Below, in pieces: positions 19,588 to 29,091 of a stretch of DNA of 64,000 nt. This DNA comes from CAKMZU01 sp965248335 (GTDB taxonomy: Bacteria; Pseudomonadota; Gammaproteobacteria; Pseudomonadales; DT-91). The position numbers were made by a program, and so were the translations under genes. The stretch is taken from contig CBDFIY010000003.1 of NCBI GenBank assembly GCA_965248335.1, forward strand, positions 1 through 64,000, read 5' to 3'. Position 1 is the stretch's first letter; every line of letters begins with the position of its first letter. Under the pieces are notes generated by a model that worked only from the letters and a program-made list of their open reading frames with translations, was not told the DNA's origin and did no database searches.

Positions 19588-21279
19588 TTAAGTCGTTAAA
19601 ATACGCAACAAATTATTCACATCTTCCCGAATATCCGTTGTACTTTCTTTGAGTTCTTTAATCTTCCGGCATGCATGAAGAACGGTGGTATGGTCGCGCC
19701 CTCCAAAAGCATCACCTATTTCTGGCAAACTATGGCTAGTCAGCTCTTTTGCTAAAGACATTGCTACTTGCCTTGGGCGAGCAACAGATCTATTTCTTCG
19801 CTTGGATAACAAATCTGCCAGCTTTATTTTATAATATTCTGCAACTGTTTTTTGAATGTTATCTATACTGACAAGCCGGTCTTGAAGCGACAGCAAATCT
19901 TTCAATGAATCTTTGATCAAATCAATGTCAATTTTTCGGCCTTGGAAATGTGCTTGAGCCATAACGCGTCTCAGAGCACCTTCGAGCTCACGCACGTTAG
20001 ACCTAATACGCTGAGCAATAAAAAAGGCCGAATCTCGCGGTAACTCCATATTGGATTGTTCAGCTTTTTTCATCAGAATGGCCACCCTTGTTTCCAGCTC
20101 GGGGGGCTCAACGGCTACCGTTAACCCCCAGCCGAAACGTGATTTTAACCGCTCCTCGAGACCTTTAATCTCACGGGGATAACGATCACAAGTTAAAATA
20201 ATCTGCTGGCCACCTTCTAACAATGCATTAAAGGTGTGGAAAAACTCTTCCTGTGATCGCTCTTTATTTGCAAAAAACTGAATATCATCGATGAGCAATG
20301 CATCAACACTTCTATAATAGCGCTTGAAATCATTAATCGCATTCAACTGCAACGCCTTAACCATGTCTGCAACAAACCGTTCTGAATGAAGATAAATGAT
20401 TTTTGCATTAGCTTTTTTCATTGACAGCGCATTACCCACAGCGTGCATTAAGTGAGTCTTTCCTAAGCCTACACCGCCATATAAAAATAGCGGGTTATAG
20501 GAGCCGCCTGGATTCTCAGCGACTTGCATTGCGGCAGCACGTGCTAATTGATTACTTTTCCCTTCTACAAAATTATCAAACGTATTGTCCGATATAATAT
20601 TACTCGTCTGCTGCCTACCTGCGTTTATGCGTGGCGTTTCTTCTACGGGAGGCGCTTTCTGTTGTGTTACAGCTGAAGCGGTTAAATTATTATTGTTTCT
20701 TTCTTGTGTATCTAAGGCATGCAAATCTAAATGGGGGTTATTCATTTCGATGACTTTATTAATATCATGCGTTTGAGAAAAACGGTTTGTTGAAAACTGG
20801 TTTGTTGAAAACTGATTTGCTGAAAACTGATTGGGGGTAACTGCTGCACTTGCGTGTTGTGAGGTTGTGATGGGTGGCTTCGCGTCGATAATACCAAGAT
20901 GTGCATCGTCTTCTTCAGGTAGATCTACATTTTTGATAAAGGGTTTATTCACTCGCGCTTCAGTTTCTAAATGCGGTGAATCAGTAGATAGTTTATTTTT
21001 AACAGGCAAACTTATTTGCAATTCAGTAACTTCACTCTCCAAAATGACAGAAATTTTTTCTCCGTCTATCCCATATCGACTAAAAAAATTTTTTATCATG
21101 ATAAGATATTTATTGATAACCCACTCTTTGATGAATCGATTGGATGCAACCAGCAACATCTGCTGATCACCTTGCAGTAATTCAAAACGAAGCGGTTGTA
21201 TCCAAGTGGTGAATTGCTGCTTAGGCAACTCTTTTTCTAAGAGCTGTAAACAGTCTTGCCAAATTTGATGTTCAGACAC
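19588..21279 (-). CDS. dnaA: chromosomal replication initiator DnaA
   Basis: The 563-aa protein starts at GTG 21279. Domain I (1-80) is followed by an unusually long linker (domain II, about 90-230). Domain III is AAA+, with Walker A GGVGLGKTH near 270 and Walker B ALLIDDIQFF near 332. Domain IV carries the DnaA signature GGRDHTTVLHACRKI near 530. The linker holds short NQFS repeats encoded by a 15-bp tandem repeat. An upstream DnaA box overlaps the candidate promoter, suggesting autoregulation. Confidence 0.98.
   Translation of the reverse strand: MSEHQIWQDCLQLLEKELPKQQFTTWIQPLRFELLQGDQQMLLVASNRFIKEWVINKYLIMIKNFFSRYGIDGEKISVILESEVTELQISLPVKNKLSTDSPHLETEARVNKPFIKNVDLPEEDDAHLGIIDAKPPITTSQHASAAVTPNQFSANQFSTNQFSTNRFSQTHDINKVIEMNNPHLDLHALDTQERNNNNLTASAVTQQKAPPVEETPRINAGRQQTSNIISDNTFDNFVEGKSNQLARAAAMQVAENPGGSYNPLFLYGGVGLGKTHLMHAVGNALSMKKANAKIIYLHSERFVADMVKALQLNAINDFKRYYRSVDALLIDDIQFFANKERSQEEFFHTFNALLEGGQQIILTCDRYPREIKGLEERLKSRFGWGLTVAVEPPELETRVAILMKKAEQSNMELPRDSAFFIAQRIRSNVRELEGALRRVMAQAHFQGRKIDIDLIKDSLKDLLSLQDRLVSIDNIQKTVAEYYKIKLADLLSKRRNRSVARPRQVAMSLAKELTSHSLPEIGDAFGGRDHTTVLHACRKIKELKESTTDIREDVNNLLRILTT
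20771..20832 (-). repeat. 15-bp tandem repeat in the DnaA linker
   Basis: About four imperfect copies of a 15-bp unit (for example GTTTGTTGAAAACTG on the plus strand) encode NQFSA, NQFST, NQFST, NRFSQ in DnaA domain II. The unit length preserves the reading frame, so copy number could vary without inactivating the protein. Confidence 0.8.
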
Positions 21280-21612
21280 GAATATCCTTTGAGTAAAGCT
21301 TTTGATAAAAATAGGTAAACTGATTGAATACTGTTAATTGTATAACGAGAAACGAAACTTATCCACAACTCTTTTACTTATATTAAACCCTTATATATCA
21401 ATAAGTTATAATTTTTATCCCCATACACATACAATCCATTTATTTTTTATAAAGTAGGGACTTAAAGCATACAAAAAGTTATACACAGGTATTTTTTTAA
21501 GACTCAAAACATATAAACAATCGAACTCATTGAAATTCTGTCTATAAATCTATATCATATGCTGCCTTTTAATAATCATGTTTTCCTTTAAAGACTTTGT
21601 AGGTCAGCCATC
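21280..21612. promoter_or_regulatory. dnaA-rpmH intergenic region with DnaA boxes
   Basis: This 333-bp AT-rich divergent region has one perfect DnaA box TTATCCACA (21359-21367) and two 8/9 matches, TTATCCCCA (21415-21423) and TTATACACA (21479-21487). On the minus strand, TTGTGG (21363-21368) and TATACA (21339-21344), 18 bp apart, form a candidate dnaA promoter whose -35 overlaps the perfect box. It may be a DnaA-autoregulated promoter region or a secondary origin. In pseudomonads oriC lies at this position. Confidence 0.7.
21530..21558 (+). promoter_or_regulatory. rpmH-rnpA promoter
   Basis: TTGAAA (21530-21535) and TATCAT (21553-21558) are separated by 17 bp, 54 bp upstream of the rpmH ATG. 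They probably drive the rpmH-rnpA-yidD-yidC run. Confidence 0.6.
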
Positions 21613-21747
21613 ATGAAAAGAACATTCCAACCAAGCGTAATTAAGCGTAAACGAAACCACGGATTCCGCGCCAGAATGGCTACTAACGGCGGACGAAAAG
21701 TCATTAATCGTCGTAGGGCTAAAGGAAGAGCTAGTCTATCCGCTTAA
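21613..21747 (+). CDS. rpmH: 50S ribosomal protein L34
   Basis: The 44-aa basic protein starts MKRTFQPSVIKRKRNHGFR and ends KGRASLSA, an essentially canonical L34. It is at its usual place between dnaA and rnpA, reading away from dnaA. An AGG-type ribosome-binding stretch (TAGGTCAG) precedes the ATG. Confidence 0.98.
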   Translation: MKRTFQPSVIKRKRNHGFRARMATNGGRKVINRRRAKGRASLSA

Positions 21748-21753
21748 TTTTGC

Positions 21754-22131
21754 GTGAAATCAAATCATTACTCCTTAGCGTTTCCTAGGGAACTCCGGCT
21801 TTTACAAGCAAACGATTACAAACATGTTTTTGATCGAGTGGATATAAAAGTCGGTAACCAATATTTTCTCTGTTTAAGTCGGAGGAATACCTTGGGGAGA
21901 CCAAGAATCGGCTTAATTATTGCTAAGAAGCAAGTTAAACTCTCCGTAGGTAGAAACCGAATAAAAAGAATTGTCAGGGATTCATTTCGGCAACACCAAC
22001 AAGAGTTTCCGCCTCTTGATATTATTTTTTTATCGAGGAATGGGGTATCATCTCTAGATAATCGGTCGTTACACGCTGAACTTATTACACTGTGGAAGCG
22101 ATTAAATAAGCAATACGAGCGTTTACCTTAA
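21754..22131 (+). CDS. rnpA: ribonuclease P protein component
   Basis: The 125-aa basic protein starts at GTG, 6 bp after rpmH. It has the RNR motif region KLSVGRNRIKRIVRDSFR near 67-84. It is the protein cofactor for 5' maturation of tRNAs by RNase P. Confidence 0.96.
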   Translation: MKSNHYSLAFPRELRLLQANDYKHVFDRVDIKVGNQYFLCLSRRNTLGRPRIGLIIAKKQVKLSVGRNRIKRIVRDSFRQHQQEFPPLDIIFLSRNGVSSLDNRSLHAELITLWKRLNKQYERLP

Positions 22132-22142
22132 AACTTACACGA

Positions 22143-22433
22143 ATGGTTAATAAATACAGCCAAAATATCCTCTTGAAATGGATGGCTTTTATAAGGTCAA
22201 AAATCTTAATAGGCTTTCTTTTCGTTATCCGAGCATATCAGCTCATTATATCTCCATTTTTAGGTAATAACTGTCGCTTTTACCCAAGTTGTTCGCATTA
22301 CTCAATTGACGCACTCAAGGAATACGGTCTTATTAAAGGATTGTGGCTAAGTGTCTGTCGTATCATGAGATGTCACCCCTTCTCAAAAGGTGGCATTGAT
22401 CCTATCCCTTCAAAGAGAAAACATAATGGATAA
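22143..22433 (+). CDS. yidD: membrane protein insertion efficiency factor YidD
   Basis: The 96-aa protein contains the YidD hallmark with conserved cysteines (NNCRFYPSCSHYSIDAL) and the RIMRCHPFSKGGIDPIP segment. It helps membrane protein insertion alongside YidC. Its stop overlaps the yidC start by 8 nt. The first residues are uncertain because an internal ATG (MAFIRSK) could be used. Confidence 0.93.
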   Translation: MVNKYSQNILLKWMAFIRSKILIGFLFVIRAYQLIISPFLGNNCRFYPSCSHYSIDALKEYGLIKGLWLSVCRIMRCHPFSKGGIDPIPSKRKHNG

Positions 22434-24141
22434 AATCAGGGTATTACTGATTGCTGCAATTGCGATAGTGACATTTTATGGGTTCATCCAATATGCAGAG
22501 TTCAAGAAAATAAAAGATCGTGAATCACTCACTGATCGTCAGCAAATAAGTTTCAATGCAGAATCCGATACACCACTTCCTGTTAATACGACCAAATCTT
22601 CTGATCTCGATACACCAGAAATAAATAATCAGCCGCTCAAAGTAAAATCTAATCAAGAACAAAATCAATTTATCACTGTTACTACAGATAATTTTGATAT
22701 TCGTATAGATAAAGAGGGCGGTGATTTTGTTTACCTCGCGTTAAAGAAGCAATCCGCAGAATTGGATACGCCCAATAAACCCTTTATCTTACTCCAAGAA
22801 AATAATGCGCATACATATATCGCTACCAGTGGCCTTATTGGTAAAAACGGAACAGATACAACAAAAGGAAGACCTTTATTTAGTAGCGCATCAGAGACTT
22901 ATACCCTAGGAGATGATCAACAAACTTTAGTTGTTGACCTCACACTACAACAAGAACAACTCTCTATCATTAAGCGTTTTACCTTCACTCGTAATGATTA
23001 CTTAATCACTATGGATTATCTGGTTGATAATAAAAGCCCCGATACATGGCAAGGTGCGCTCTATGCACAAATCAAACGCGACAGCGAAAAACCCAGCTCA
23101 GAAACCAGTGGTATGGGGATGAGTCCATACCTTGGCTTTGCTCTCCGTACACCCGACGATCGATTTAAAAAAGTCGATTTTGGAGACATCGACGATCAGG
23201 CCTTTACCTCTAGTCTAAAAGGAGGTTGGATTGCAATGATTCAGCATTACTTCTTAACTGCCTGGATATTCGATGAACAAAAGCTTACCGAATATAAAAT
23301 TTTTAAAAGCAAAAATAGCCAGCTTAATATAGCACGAGGAATTGAAGCTTCGACTCAGATAGAAAGTGGTAAAACAGGTACTCTGCATGCTAGTTTTTAT
23401 GCTGGCCCTAAAGATCAATACCGACTTGAAAAAATATCTGAAGGTTTGGATTTAAGTGTTGATTATGGGTTTTTGTGGATGATTGCCCAACCTTTGTATG
23501 CCTTACTCTATTTTATCAACAACGGCGTATTACATATTTTTGGATATACCTTTGATATATTTGGCGGCGTTAGTAACTGGGGTTTCTCAATTATCCTTTT
23601 AACAATCATTGTCAAACTTTGCTTCTATAGCTTGAATGTCAAAGCCTACACCAGCATGGCTAAGATGCGTGCGATCCAACCTAAAATGCTCGCACTTAAA
23701 GATAGATTTGCTGACGACAAGCAAAAACTATCCCAAGAAACGATGGCTTTGTATAAAAAAGAGGGCGTCAATCCCATCGGTGGATGCCTCCCGATGATAG
23801 TACAGATGCCCGTATTTATTGCCCTTTATTGGGTGTTAATGGAGTCCATAGAGTTACGCCACGCGCCATTCATTGGCTGGATTAACGACTTATCTGCAAT
23901 GGATCCTTATTTTATATTGCCGCTCCTTATGGGTGCCAGCATGTTTGTTCAACAAAAAATGCAGCCTGCACCACCCGATCCAATGCAAGCTAAAGTCATG
24001 CAGTTTTTGCCTGTGATCTTTACATTCTTTTTCTTGTTTTTTCCTTCGGGTTTAGTCCTTTACTGGGTTGTGAATAATCTCATCACAATTACACAGCAGT
24101 GGTACATTACTCGAAAAATCAATGCGAAAAATGCGCAATAA
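22426..24141 (+). CDS. yidC: membrane protein insertase YidC
   Basis: The 571-aa inner-membrane insertase starts at the ATG in MDKIRVLLIAAIA, overlapping yidD. It has an N-terminal signal anchor, a large periplasmic beta domain (about 60-340) and five C-terminal transmembrane helices including GGCLPMIVQMPVFIALYW. Upstream in-frame codons are possible, but the N-terminus chosen matches the family. Confidence 0.97.
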   Translation: MDKIRVLLIAAIAIVTFYGFIQYAEFKKIKDRESLTDRQQISFNAESDTPLPVNTTKSSDLDTPEINNQPLKVKSNQEQNQFITVTTDNFDIRIDKEGGDFVYLALKKQSAELDTPNKPFILLQENNAHTYIATSGLIGKNGTDTTKGRPLFSSASETYTLGDDQQTLVVDLTLQQEQLSIIKRFTFTRNDYLITMDYLVDNKSPDTWQGALYAQIKRDSEKPSSETSGMGMSPYLGFALRTPDDRFKKVDFGDIDDQAFTSSLKGGWIAMIQHYFLTAWIFDEQKLTEYKIFKSKNSQLNIARGIEASTQIESGKTGTLHASFYAGPKDQYRLEKISEGLDLSVDYGFLWMIAQPLYALLYFINNGVLHIFGYTFDIFGGVSNWGFSIILLTIIVKLCFYSLNVKAYTSMAKMRAIQPKMLALKDRFADDKQKLSQETMALYKKEGVNPIGGCLPMIVQMPVFIALYWVLMESIELRHAPFIGWINDLSAMDPYFILPLLMGASMFVQQKMQPAPPDPMQAKVMQFLPVIFTFFFLFFPSGLVLYWVVNNLITITQQWYITRKINAKNAQ

Positions 24142-24159
24142 TAAAAGTATTTAATCATC

Positions 24160-25518
24160 GTGGAACCCAGTCTTTTTTCTCATACTATTGCCGCAATAGC
24201 CACACCGCCAGGGAAGGGCGGTATTGGTGTTATTCGACTATCAGGCGCAAATGCACTGACTATTGGTGAGAAAATTTGTAACAAATCGCTCGTCATAAGG
24301 CATGCGGTTTATTCCAATTTTTATTCTTCAGTTGATGGTATTGATGAAGTTCTGGATCAAGGTCTCGCGCTCTATTTTAAAGGCCCTCATTCCTTTACAG
24401 GTGAAGATGTTGTCGAGCTTCAGGGGCACGGTGGCCCTGTTGTGCTCGATGCAATCATGCAGGCCTGCCTTGCAGCAGGTGCTATCCACGCAAAACCTGG
24501 TGAATTCTCCGAACGCGCCTTTTTAAATAACAAAATCGATCTGACTCAGGCAGAAGCTATCGCTGATTTGATTGATAGCTCCTCACTGCAAGCAGCTAAA
24601 AATGCTATTCATTCCTTACAAGGCGATTTTTCTAAAACAATCAACCTGTTACTTGAAAAAGTTATCAACATCCGGATTTTTGTTGAAGCAGCTATCGACT
24701 TTCCTGAAGAGGAAATCGATTTCATTAGTGACAGCAATGTCCGTGTTCAAATCAGTGAAATACAAAATGATTTAAAAACCATCATTCAAGATGCGCAACA
24801 AGGCCGAATTATTCAAGAAGGTGTAAATCTTGTTATTGCCGGTAAACCCAATGCTGGAAAATCAAGTCTACTCAATGCCCTTGCAGGGGATGACCTCGCT
24901 ATAGTGACCCACATTGCCGGCACCACAAGAGATACAATTAAAGAACAAATTATTATTGACGGTCTTCCTGTATATATCACTGATACAGCGGGCTTAAGAG
25001 AAAGTGATGACCTTGTGGAGCAAGAAGGGATTAAACGTGCAGAGAAAGCTATTTCTCGTGCTGATGGTATTATATTGGTTATTGATAGTTCAAGTGATAA
25101 CGATAAGAACTATCTACCCAAACAGATATCTAACGATACCCCTGTAACTCGAATCTTCAATAAAATAGATTTAAGTGGCCACAGCTCAAAAATTATAAAA
25201 GAAAAAAACTCTACCGATATTTATTTATCAGCTCAAACAGGTATAGGGCTAGACCTATTAAAAAAACACGTAGTTGAAAGTGCCGGTATTCAAAACCATG
25301 AAAGTAAATACAGTGCTCGTAGACGCCATATTGATTCTCTAATAAAAGCTAGCCAAGCTGTGAATACAGGCTTGCAACAATTAGTAGCGTTCGGCGCACC
25401 TGAACTACTCGCCGAAGATTTACGTGATTGCCAAAAGCATCTCGGTACGATTACAGGGCAGTTTACCGCTGATGATTTACTCGGAGAAATCTTCTCTTCA
25501 TTTTGTATCGGTAAATAA
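24160..25518 (+). CDS. mnmE: tRNA modification GTPase MnmE
   Basis: The 452-aa protein starts at GTG and works with MnmG to modify the wobble uridine of certain tRNAs. The N-terminal THF-binding domain has IAAIATPPGKGGIGVIRLSG. The inserted G domain has GKPNAGKSSLLNAL near 227, DTAGLRE near 275 and FNKIDL near 342. The C-terminus FCIGK carries the conserved Cys. It is separated from its partner mnmG by an IS630 element and the oriC candidate. Confidence 0.97.
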   Translation: MEPSLFSHTIAAIATPPGKGGIGVIRLSGANALTIGEKICNKSLVIRHAVYSNFYSSVDGIDEVLDQGLALYFKGPHSFTGEDVVELQGHGGPVVLDAIMQACLAAGAIHAKPGEFSERAFLNNKIDLTQAEAIADLIDSSSLQAAKNAIHSLQGDFSKTINLLLEKVINIRIFVEAAIDFPEEEIDFISDSNVRVQISEIQNDLKTIIQDAQQGRIIQEGVNLVIAGKPNAGKSSLLNALAGDDLAIVTHIAGTTRDTIKEQIIIDGLPVYITDTAGLRESDDLVEQEGIKRAEKAISRADGIILVIDSSSDNDKNYLPKQISNDTPVTRIFNKIDLSGHSSKIIKEKNSTDIYLSAQTGIGLDLLKKHVVESAGIQNHESKYSARRRHIDSLIKASQAVNTGLQQLVAFGAPELLAEDLRDCQKHLGTITGQFTADDLLGEIFSSFCIGK

Positions 25519-25568
25519 CCTTTTTTACTCTCTCAAAAACGCCTCATTTCTCAGCCGTTCGGCACCTA

Positions 25569-26664
25569 TACCCATCGCTATTGAAAGTACTTGATTTATA
25601 AAGAGTAAATTATCATAGTGCGCAGATGCTGAAAATCGACCTGACAAAAAACGAAAAACTTGCACTGGAATTGCGTCATAAACAAGCAAGAGACAGTAGA
25701 GAAAGCGATCGTTTGAAGGTCGTTTTGTTGCGGTCGGAAGGCTGGTCGACAAGAATGATCGCTCAGGCATTAAGAAAAGATGAGTCCACGATTGTTCGGC
25801 ATCTTAATGATTACCTAAATGATGAAAAGTTATTATCAACCAATGGCGGCTCCAAAGGTTACCTAGATAACGAGCAATCTCAGTTGCTGGTTACTCATTT
25901 GTCAGGAAAAATATATACCCAAGTGAGCCAAATTGGTCATTATATTAAAACAACTTGGGGTGTGCAGTTTAGTGTTTCAGGGCTAACCCAGTGGTTACAC
26001 CAAAAGGGTTTCAGCTATAAAAAGCCTAAAGGCATTCCATATAAGTTTGATGTTGAAAAACAAGCGCAATTTATTGAAAAGTATGAAGCGCTAAAAGCTG
26101 AGCTATCAGAGGGTGAAGCCTTACTGTTCATGGATGCAGTCCATCCAACTCAAGCAACAAAAATCACATCGGGATGGATCAAAAGGGGTGTCGATAAACC
26201 CATAGAGACCACGGGAAGTCGGACACGACTCAATATAATAGGTGCTATCGAACTCACCCATATAGAAGAAGCTATTATTGGCCAATATGACACCGTTAAT
26301 GGCGATTCAATTATTGAATTTTTCCATAAAATACGAACACATTATGGCGATAAGGCTGTGCACTTAGTTTTGGATGGAGCTGGGTATCATAAATCTAAGG
26401 CCGTCCTTGATGCCGCAAACATGTTAGACATTACGCTTCACACCTTGCCACCATACAGCCCAAATCTTAACCCTATTGAAAGATTATGGAAGGTGATGAA
26501 TGAGGAGGTCAGGAACAACCAGTATTTTTCCACGGCAAAGGATTTTAAAAACAAAATTAGCGATTTTTTTGAAAAAACATTACCTAAAATTGGCGCTGAT
26601 TTAGGCAGTAGAATTAATGATAATTTCCAACAGCTAAATCGCGCATCTTGAAGTCAGTTGGGTA
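25569..26664 (+). mobile_element. IS630-family insertion sequence (1096 bp)
   Basis: The ends are TACCCA and TGGGTA with further imperfect internal matching, flanked by a TA dinucleotide on each side (25567-25568 and 26665-26666), the standard IS630/Tc1 target. A single intact transposase gene lies inside. The element sits between mnmE and the DnaA-box cluster. Confidence 0.85.
25626..26651 (+). CDS. IS630-family transposase
   Basis: The 341-aa transposase has an N-terminal helix-turn-helix (about 35-60, WSTRMIAQALRKDESTIVRH). The DDE-3 domain has FMDAVHP near 168, LVLDGAGYHKS near 250 and YSPNLNPIERLW near 277 (catalytic Glu in PIE). It appears intact. Confidence 0.93.
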   Translation: MLKIDLTKNEKLALELRHKQARDSRESDRLKVVLLRSEGWSTRMIAQALRKDESTIVRHLNDYLNDEKLLSTNGGSKGYLDNEQSQLLVTHLSGKIYTQVSQIGHYIKTTWGVQFSVSGLTQWLHQKGFSYKKPKGIPYKFDVEKQAQFIEKYEALKAELSEGEALLFMDAVHPTQATKITSGWIKRGVDKPIETTGSRTRLNIIGAIELTHIEEAIIGQYDTVNGDSIIEFFHKIRTHYGDKAVHLVLDGAGYHKSKAVLDAANMLDITLHTLPPYSPNLNPIERLWKVMNEEVRNNQYFSTAKDFKNKISDFFEKTLPKIGADLGSRINDNFQQLNRAS

Positions 26665-27201
26665 TATTGTCTTTTATGTGGATAACTTTATATCGACTTA
26701 CCCACATAAATAATTACCGTAAAATTCCTATTCTTCCTCACTCTAATAAATCTCCTTCTTCTTTCTGTTACTTTTACTAAACGACACACATAACCTTATC
26801 AACAAGTAAAAAGAAAAGTACAGGTTACTCACATATTACTCAGTATCTGTGGATAAAGTTATCCTTTCTTGCGTATAAAGCTCTCACTTATCCACTTTTC
26901 AGCAAGCGCATTGCACTAACGTGAAATTTTATACAAAGCGTTAACAGCAAGAAAAGGGGATTATCAGACGAAAAAAGATACCTTTTGATTAGCTTAAGTT
27001 ACTGATTTTAAAAAAAAATAGAGGGTTATATACAGAAATATGGCGCACTAATAATAACAGTATTAATATATATACCTATATAAAAGATAAGTTAATAAAA
27101 TATATTTACTGTTAAATGGAAAATTGTTTGTGAAATCAAAAGTTTGTTATACTTGGCGGTTTTCTCATCAATGCAATTGACTGCTTTTATCTGGAACCCC
27201 C
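26665..27201. other. candidate chromosomal origin oriC
   Basis: This non-coding, very AT-rich region lies immediately upstream of mnmG. It holds two perfect DnaA boxes in minus orientation (TGTGGATAA at 26677-26685 and 26848-26856). It also has near matches TTACCCACA (26698-26706), TTATCAACA (26796-26804) and TTATCCACT (26888-26896). A run of A/T-only sequence at about 27000-27120 could be the unwinding element. The position next to mnmG (gidA) is that of E. coli oriC. The denser box cluster makes it a better origin candidate than the dnaA-rpmH gap. Confidence 0.75.
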
Positions 27202-29091
27202 ATGAAATACCCTGAAAACTTCGGTGTCATCGTTATTGGCGGAGGCCATGCAGGCACTGAGGCTGCATTAGCCTCAGCGAGAATGGGTGTAAAAACGCTA
27301 TTAATAACGCATAACATTGAGACACTGGGTCAGATGTCTTGTAATCCCGCTATTGGTGGGATTGGGAAGAGTCATTTAGTTAAAGAAGTTGATGCAATGG
27401 GCGGCGCTATGGCCTTGGCAACGGATAGAGGCGGTATTCAATTTCGTGTATTAAATGCAAGGAAGGGGCCTGCTGTCAGAGCAACAAGAGCACAAGCCGA
27501 CCGCGTACTCTATAAAGCTGCAATTCGACATATTCTTGAAAACCAGCCCAATTTATGGATTTTCCAGCAAGCCGTGGACGATCTTATCATTGAACAAGGT
27601 GAAGCAAGAGGTGTGGTGACACAATCAGGCATTACTTTCCATGGGGAAACGGTCGTATTAACCACGGGTACATTTCTTGGCGGAACGATTCATTTAGGGC
27701 TAGAAAGATCAACCGGTGGGCGAGCAGGCGACCCACCGAGTATTCGTCTTGCTGATCGTTTGAGGGAACTTCCATTACGTGTCGGCCGACTAAAAACAGG
27801 AACGCCGCCGAGGATCGACGCTAAGAGCCTTAATTTCGATGATTTAGAAATGCAATGGGGTGACACGCCTGAGCCAATAATGTCGTACAGAGGGGGTATT
27901 GACGACCATCCAAAGCAAGTTTGTTGCTGGATCACTCATACTAATGAAAAAACACACGAGATTATTCGTCAAAACTTGGATCGCTCACCCATGTTCTCAG
28001 GTGCTATTGAGGGCACGGGGCCTAGATACTGCCCTTCAATCGAAGATAAAATACATCGTTTTGCTGATAAGGCATCGCACCAAATTTTTATAGAGCCAGA
28101 AGGGTTAAATACCCATGAAATTTACCCGAATGGTATTTCCACAAGCCTGCCTTTTGATGTGCAATTAAAATTAGTTCGATCGATCAAGGGGTTCGAAAAC
28201 GCACATATAACGCGCCCAGGGTATGCCATAGAATATGATTACTTTGACCCACGTGGATTAAAAACAACGCTTGAAACCAAAGAAATTCCCAGTTTATTCT
28301 TTGCCGGCCAAATTAATGGCACCACAGGCTATGAGGAAGCTGCAGCACAAGGTTTGTTAGCGGGTATCAATGCGGCACTTAAAGTTCAAGCGCGCCCCTC
28401 TTGGGTTCCTCGCAGGGATGAGGCGTACATAGGCGTACTTGTCGATGACCTGACAACTATGGGTACGCTAGAGCCCTACCGTATGTTTACCTCGCGTGCA
28501 GAATATCGTTTGTTGCTACGTGAGGATAATGCGGATCTTCGCTTAACAGAAAAAGCAAGGGAGTTAGGCTTGATCACAGATTTGCATTGGGAAAATTTTT
28601 GTAAAAAACAATCGTCGATTGAATCAGAAAAGAAACGAATGAAAACGCATTGGGTGCAAGCAGGTAGTGATGAAGCCCTGGCCTATAACAAATTAATTGA
28701 TTCACCCCTGACAAGAGAACATAACCTCTTAGATCTTTTAAAAAGGCCACAATTGAATTTCTCAGATATTAAAAACATCAGCGGCAGTGATGTAAAAGAT
28801 ATACAAGTGGCTGAGCAAGTGGAAGTTCAAACGAAATATGCCGGTTACATTGCAAGGCAGAAGAGTGAGATTGATCGTCTTAAACGTTATGAAAATACGA
28901 AAATCTCAATACACTTAGAAATTGAAAAAATAGATGGCTTATCCAACGAAGTGAAACAAAAGCTGCAAGATCATAGGCCGGAAACTTTGGGTCAGGCATC
29001 TCGTATCCCTGGTATTACACCTGCTGCTGTATCGCTTTTACTGGTCAGTTTAAAAAAACAAGGTTTACTGGAGCGCGTTAACGTTGTCTGA
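27202..29091 (+). CDS. mnmG: tRNA uridine-5-carboxymethylaminomethyl modification enzyme MnmG
   Basis: The 629-aa FAD protein is the partner of MnmE in cmnm5U34 synthesis. It has the FAD motif GGGHAGTEAALASARMG near 13, then CNPAIGGIGKSHLVKEVDA near 47, the conserved GYAIEYDYFDPR near 340, and FFAGQINGTTGYEEAAAQGL near 365. Its 3' end overlaps rsmG by 8 nt. Confidence 0.98.
   Translation: MKYPENFGVIVIGGGHAGTEAALASARMGVKTLLITHNIETLGQMSCNPAIGGIGKSHLVKEVDAMGGAMALATDRGGIQFRVLNARKGPAVRATRAQADRVLYKAAIRHILENQPNLWIFQQAVDDLIIEQGEARGVVTQSGITFHGETVVLTTGTFLGGTIHLGLERSTGGRAGDPPSIRLADRLRELPLRVGRLKTGTPPRIDAKSLNFDDLEMQWGDTPEPIMSYRGGIDDHPKQVCCWITHTNEKTHEIIRQNLDRSPMFSGAIEGTGPRYCPSIEDKIHRFADKASHQIFIEPEGLNTHEIYPNGISTSLPFDVQLKLVRSIKGFENAHITRPGYAIEYDYFDPRGLKTTLETKEIPSLFFAGQINGTTGYEEAAAQGLLAGINAALKVQARPSWVPRRDEAYIGVLVDDLTTMGTLEPYRMFTSRAEYRLLLREDNADLRLTEKARELGLITDLHWENFCKKQSSIESEKKRMKTHWVQAGSDEALAYNKLIDSPLTREHNLLDLLKRPQLNFSDIKNISGSDVKDIQVAEQVEVQTKYAGYIARQKSEIDRLKRYENTKISIHLEIEKIDGLSNEVKQKLQDHRPETLGQASRIPGITPAAVSLLLVSLKKQGLLERVNVV

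Noticed and set aside
28232..28260. CCACGTGG core in mnmG resembling a third parS
   Set aside because: The flanks match only about 12 of 16 positions of the palindrome, unlike the two clean sites in recF.
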